Source: Wenjunlia vitaminophila DSM 41686 (lineage in GTDB: Bacteria > Actinomycetota > Actinomycetes > Streptomycetales > Streptomycetaceae). From it: a stretch of DNA of 64,000 nucleotides. Below the pieces are notes generated by a model. That model did no database searches, was not told the DNA's origin, and saw only the letters and a list, made by a program, of their open reading frames with translations. Positions within the stretch are counted from its first letter, which is position 1; the number at the start of each line of letters is the position of its first letter. The position numbers and the translations under genes were made by a program. The DNA lies in assembly GCF_000380165.1 (NCBI RefSeq), contig NZ_KB904657.1:40831-104830 (forward strand). Reading direction: 5' to 3'. This document shows positions 60,753 through 64,000 of this stretch, piece by piece.

Positions 60753-62287
60753 TCACCCCGCCGGCCACGCGCCCGCCCGTTCCCGCGGAACGTTCCGCCG
60801 ACCCGCCCAGCACGGCAGCACCACCGCGAGGTCGCCGGCCGCGCGGGACCGTGGCCCGGCCCAGGCGCAGTAACCGTCGGGCCGCACCAGGAACAGCTCG
60901 GTGCCCAGCCACGGCCCGCGGGGCCCGCGCACCCGCCCCGGGAGGTGGGTGACCAGGTCGTCCCAGGCGTCGGGCACCGGCGGGCGGCTCCCCGCGCCCT
61001 GGTCAACCAGGACGAAACCGCCCGAGCGCAGCACCTCGTACAGCCGCCGCCCGTCCGACAGCCCCAGGTCCGGCACCCTCCGGCCGACCATGGCACCGGC
61101 GGGGCCGCGGCGACGCCGGCCCGCGGTGGACCGGTACCGGTGGGAGGTGCCGTTGACGCGGGCCAGGGCCCGGCGGCGGATTCCCGGGAACCGGGCCACG
61201 CCCCGCAGGCCGAGTTGCCGCGCCGCCCGCACGGGCAGGCGGCGGGCGGTGGCGACCCTGGTCGCCAGGGCGGTGGCCACGATCACCTCGAGGCAGACCC
61301 GCCGCCGTTCCTCGGCGTAGGTGTCCAGCAGTTCCTCGCCGGCGCGCCCGGCCACCACCGCGGCGAGCTTCCAGCCCAGGTTGGTGGCGTCCTGCACCCC
61401 CAGGTTGAGCCCCTGGGCGCCGACCGGGGAGTGCACGTGGGCGGCGTCCCCGGCCAGCAGGACGCGTCCGCTGCGGTTGGTCCGCGCCCGCCGCTCGTTG
61501 ATCCGGAAGTGCGAGGTCCACGTCGCGTCGTACGGCCCCAGGTCGAGACCGAAGACGGTGCGCAGCGCCTCGTCCACCTCCTCCACCGGGACGGGGCCGT
61601 CGCTGTGCGGCCGGTCGCGGTCGATGACGGCGATCCGGTGGCGTCCCCCGCCGAAGCCGATGACGACAGCGAGCGCCCCCGGGACCATCCGGACCAGCGC
61701 GGGGACGCTGGGGGGCTGTCCAGGCGGACGTCGGCGATGAGGATGCCGTGGGGCAGCACGTCCCCCTCGAACCGGTCACCGATGGCGTGCCGCACCGTGC
61801 TGCGCGCCCCGTCGCACCCGACCAGCCACGCGGCACGCTCACGCCACTCCCGGTCCCCCGACCGCAGGGACAACACCACCCGGTCGCCGTCCTGCCGGCA
61901 GTCGGTCAGCTCCACGCCCCGCTCGACGCGCACCCCGAGCTCGTCGGCCCGCTCCTCGAGGATCTCCTCGGTCTCCCACTGCGGCAGCGCCCGCACCCCC
62001 GGGTACGCGGAGTCGGGCACCGTCAGGTCGATCAGGTGGCCCCCTGGGCTGACCTCCAGTTGCCGCACCGGGTGGCCGCGGTCGAGCACGGCCGTCGCCA
62101 TGCCCCGCATGTCGAGTTCCTCCATGGTGCGGGCCTGGAGCACCAGCGCCCTGGACTCCTTGCTCCGCTCGGAACGCCTCTCGACGATCTTGCACCGGAC
62201 GCCTGCGAGTGCCAACTCACCCGCCAGGTGCAGCCCGGTGGGGCCGGCACCCACGACCACGACCTCGTACTCGCCGTTCGCGCCCAC
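60753..62287 (-). pseudogene. FAD-dependent monooxygenase split by a frameshift in a G6 run
   Basis: The N-terminal part (from GTG 62287; YEVVVVGAGPTGLHLAGELA, WLVGCDGARSTVRHAIGDRF) and C-terminal part (RVLLAGDAAHVHSPVGAQGLN, ending at 60753) form one class-A flavoprotein in two frames. The switch falls at the G6 tract 61710-61715. One added base there restores DSPPSVPALVRMVPGALAVV. It is a pseudogene, a sequence error or, less likely, a frameshift-expressed gene. Similar to rifampicin-type monooxygenases rather than to the polyketide hydroxylases. GAGAGGGG precedes GTG 62287. Confidence 0.75.
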
Positions 62288-62465
62288 GGCATCCCCTCTC
62301 CGCGCCCGGGCACGCGGACGGAGCCGGGATGGGGACCCACCCGGAGCGCGCCGCACGGCCGACCGGGGCGCACGTCCGGGACGCGGCACCGCGTCGCGCC
62401 GGGCGATCGTTTGTCGGTGACGATCTGCGGGCCGACGGGTTTCCCCACACGGCTGGACGAAACCC

Positions 62466-63086
62466 TCAGCCCCCGGCGCGTTCCAGCTCCACCGGGCTCG
62501 GCAGGGCGGCGAGGCCGTGGGCGAGGCCCTCGAGGTCAACGTCCTCCATCAACATGGACTGCACGATGCAGCCGAGCAGGAAGGACAGCAACGCCTGACT
62601 GATCTGCCCGGCGTCGCCCGACTTCGGTATCCGTCCGGTGTCCTGGAGCTGTACCACCAGGGAGTGCATCCGCCGCTGCGCCGCGACCAGCGCCCCCAGG
62701 GCGGCCTCGGCCACCACCGGGTCGCGCTGCGCCTCCCCCCATATCTGCACGGCCAGGCGCGCGGTGCCCGCCCGGCTCTCGTCCAGGTCGGACATGAGTC
62801 CGGAGAGCAGACGGGCCAGGGCCTGGTCCCAGGAGAGCGACGGGTGCTCACTGACCACCTTCGCCATCGCCTCGGCGAAATGCACGCTGGCCTTCTCCGC
62901 GACGGCCCGGATCAACTCCTCCTTGCCGGTGAAGTAGCGGTACACCGCGCCAGCCGACAACCCGGATTCGTTGATCACGTCCTGCATGGACGTCTGGTGG
63001 AAGCCGTTCTCCACAATGCACCGGTGCGCGGCGTCAATGATCTGCTGACGACGAGCAACGCGGTGCTCCTCGCTTACTCGTGGCAT
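62466..63086 (-). CDS. TetR-family regulator
   Basis: A 206-residue protein with helix-turn-helix IIDAAHRCIVENGFHQTSMQ and INESGLSAGAVYRYFTGKEE (about 15-55). The C-terminal part resembles TetR_C proteins that bind lipids or drugs. It is upstream of and in the same direction as the frameshifted monooxygenase, its likely target. Divergent from korA, 335 bp away. Confidence 0.87.
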   Translation of the reverse strand: MPRVSEEHRVARRQQIIDAAHRCIVENGFHQTSMQDVINESGLSAGAVYRYFTGKEELIRAVAEKASVHFAEAMAKVVSEHPSLSWDQALARLLSGLMSDLDESRAGTARLAVQIWGEAQRDPVVAEAALGALVAAQRRMHSLVVQLQDTGRIPKSGDAGQISQALLSFLLGCIVQSMLMEDVDLEGLAHGLAALPSPVELERAGG

Positions 63087-63421
63087 GACGAATCAGGACC
63101 TCGCTGAGAGAGAACGGGCATCGCCCGAACCGGGGAAGTGTGGTGCAGGTGGCGCATTCAAGCTAAAAGCCACTTACTCGGGGATCACTCGAGCCCTCGC
63201 CCCCCGATCCTCCCCACATCCCCCTGCATCACTTCTTGACCGCCTCTCTAGCGCCCGTGTCGAAGCTGCCGACGGCTCGGTCATCCGCACGCCAACCGTC
63301 GGCGTGCGGAGCTATCGACACCAACGGCCGAAGTGGCACGGGGGCGACTGGCGAAGCACCGCCGCCAACCTGCCCGATGCCTCAGAGCAACCACAGCACA
63401 TGGGCTACGAAGGGGCGGGCA
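63087..63421. other. 335-bp divergent promoter region
   Basis: Between the TetR gene (minus) and korA (plus). It contains a 9-bp inverted repeat with 7-nt loop, CCGCACGCC (63285-63293) and GGCGTGCGG (63301-63309), perhaps an operator. No gene is seen. Confidence 0.5.
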
Positions 63422-64000
63422 GTGACCAGCTCAGTCATACGGGAGAAGCCGGTAAGGCGCCTGGATCGGGTGGTTATTCGGTTTGCGGGCGATTCCGGTG
63501 ATGGGATGCAGCTCACTGGTGACCGTTTCACCTCGGAGACTGCGGTGTTCGGTAACGACTTGTCGACGTTGCCGAACTTTCCTGCGGAGATCCGTGCGCC
63601 GGCTGGGACGTTGCCGGGTGTGTCGTCGTTCCAGTTGCATTTCGCGGATCATGACATCCTCACTCCTGGTGATGCTCCGGATGTGTTGGTGGCGATGAAC
63701 CCGGCGGCGTTGAAGGCGAACCTGCCGGACCTGCCCGCGGGGGCGGAGATCATCGTGAACACGGACGAGTTCTCCAAGCGGGCGTTGGCGAAGGTGGGCT
63801 GGTCGAGTAACCCGTTGGATGAGGGTTCGCCGGTGTTGTCGGCGTGGCGGGTGCATCGGGTGCCGTTGACGAGTTTGACGTTGGCGGCGTTGGAGTCGTT
63901 CGGTCTGCCGCGTAAGGACGCGGAGCGGGCGAAGAACATGTTCGCTTTGGGTTTGTTGTCGTGGATGTACCATCGGCCGACCGCGGGTACCGAGGCGTTC
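63422..64000 (+). CDS. korA: 2-oxoglutarate:ferredoxin oxidoreductase alpha subunit, 5' part
   Basis: The frame is open from GTG 63422 to the window end (193 codons, partial). IRFAGDSGDGMQLTGDRFTS and TLPNFPAEIRAPAGTLPGVS are typical of the fused gamma-alpha KorA of actinobacteria. It oxidises 2-oxoglutarate to succinyl-CoA with ferredoxin as acceptor, with KorB expected downstream. Housekeeping codon use; it marks the right edge outside the specialised cluster. Confidence 0.93.
   Translation, partial: MTSSVIREKPVRRLDRVVIRFAGDSGDGMQLTGDRFTSETAVFGNDLSTLPNFPAEIRAPAGTLPGVSSFQLHFADHDILTPGDAPDVLVAMNPAALKANLPDLPAGAEIIVNTDEFSKRALAKVGWSSNPLDEGSPVLSAWRVHRVPLTSLTLAALESFGLPRKDAERAKNMFALGLLSWMYHRPTAGTEAF

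Noticed and set aside
1..64000. tRNA, rRNA, CRISPR array, transposase or integrase genes
   Set aside because: I looked on both strands and saw no clover-leaf with a conserved T-arm, no rRNA sequence, no regularly spaced repeat array and no transposase-like protein.

Overview
The window is high-GC actinomycete DNA. Third-position GC is very high throughout, GTG and TTG starts are common, many genes overlap by ATGA or GTGA, and there are Tat signals plus AfsR/SARP-like, StrR-like and gamma-butyrolactone-receptor-like regulators. A Streptomyces-, Nocardiopsis- or Micromonospora-type organism fits. I cannot fix the genus from sequence alone. I saw no rRNA, tRNA or CRISPR array.

Left flank (1-5.2 kb): glycan catabolism, with the 3' end of a DUF4091/GH123-type gene, a Tat-exported alpha-N-acetylglucosaminidase (GH89) and a PfkB sugar kinase. 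From 5.6 to 9.3 kb lies a regulator block (AraC, gamma-butyrolactone-receptor-like TetR, LysR remnant, LuxR) with an ARE-like operator. A Tat-exported beta-helix protein (9.7-11.9 kb), an O-methyltransferase, a StrR/ParB-type activator, an ECF sigma factor with a SnoaL-like tail, a 14-TM MFS exporter and a cupin follow.

Core (19.4-42.4 kb): a biosynthetic cluster that looks like the diazobenzofluorene (kinamycin/lomaiviticin) type. A plus-strand operon (19472-26474) encodes ferredoxin, a large uncharacterised protein, amidase, glutamine-synthetase-like ligase, adenylosuccinate-lyase-like enzyme and GNAT acetyltransferase. This is the gene set known from kinamycin (KinI-N) and fosfazinomycin (FzmN-R) for making and carrying hydrazine on glutamate. 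An OmpR-type regulator follows. A minus-strand operon then carries a TcmI-type cyclase, KS-alpha, KS-beta, ACP, ketoreductase, aromatase/cyclase, two FAD hydroxylases, an acyl-CoA carboxylase beta subunit and a small epsilon subunit. A second minus-strand pair, an AlpJ/JadG-like ABM oxygenase and an AlpK-like FAD hydroxylase, suggests B-ring opening and contraction. Matching CTGAC/CTGTC direct-repeat arrays precede both polyketide units. The predicted product is an angucycline-derived aromatic polyketide with an N-N bond. The nitrite-forming oxygenase and lyase of such pathways are not in the window.

Right flank (41.4-64 kb): a SnoaL-like protein, a PPOX protein, a TetR regulator whose operator is repeated 28 kb away, two VOC/PhnB proteins, a DUF2997/DUF1257 pair, a GH13 protein lacking its catalytic acid, a TreT-like glycosyltransferase, an MFS protein and a Crp-type regulator.

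A four-gene overlapping operon (50825-55896) is the best candidate for an undescribed system. It encodes a nucleotide-cyclase-domain protein, a P-loop protein, an SPFH-like protein and a Pycsar-effector-like membrane protein. The first two share a GDNQ...FVG peptide motif, suggesting paired homotypic signalling in an anti-phage or conflict system. An AfsR-like regulator, a secreted SGNH hydrolase, FdhD, a frameshifted FAD monooxygenase, a TetR regulator and the 5' end of korA complete the window.
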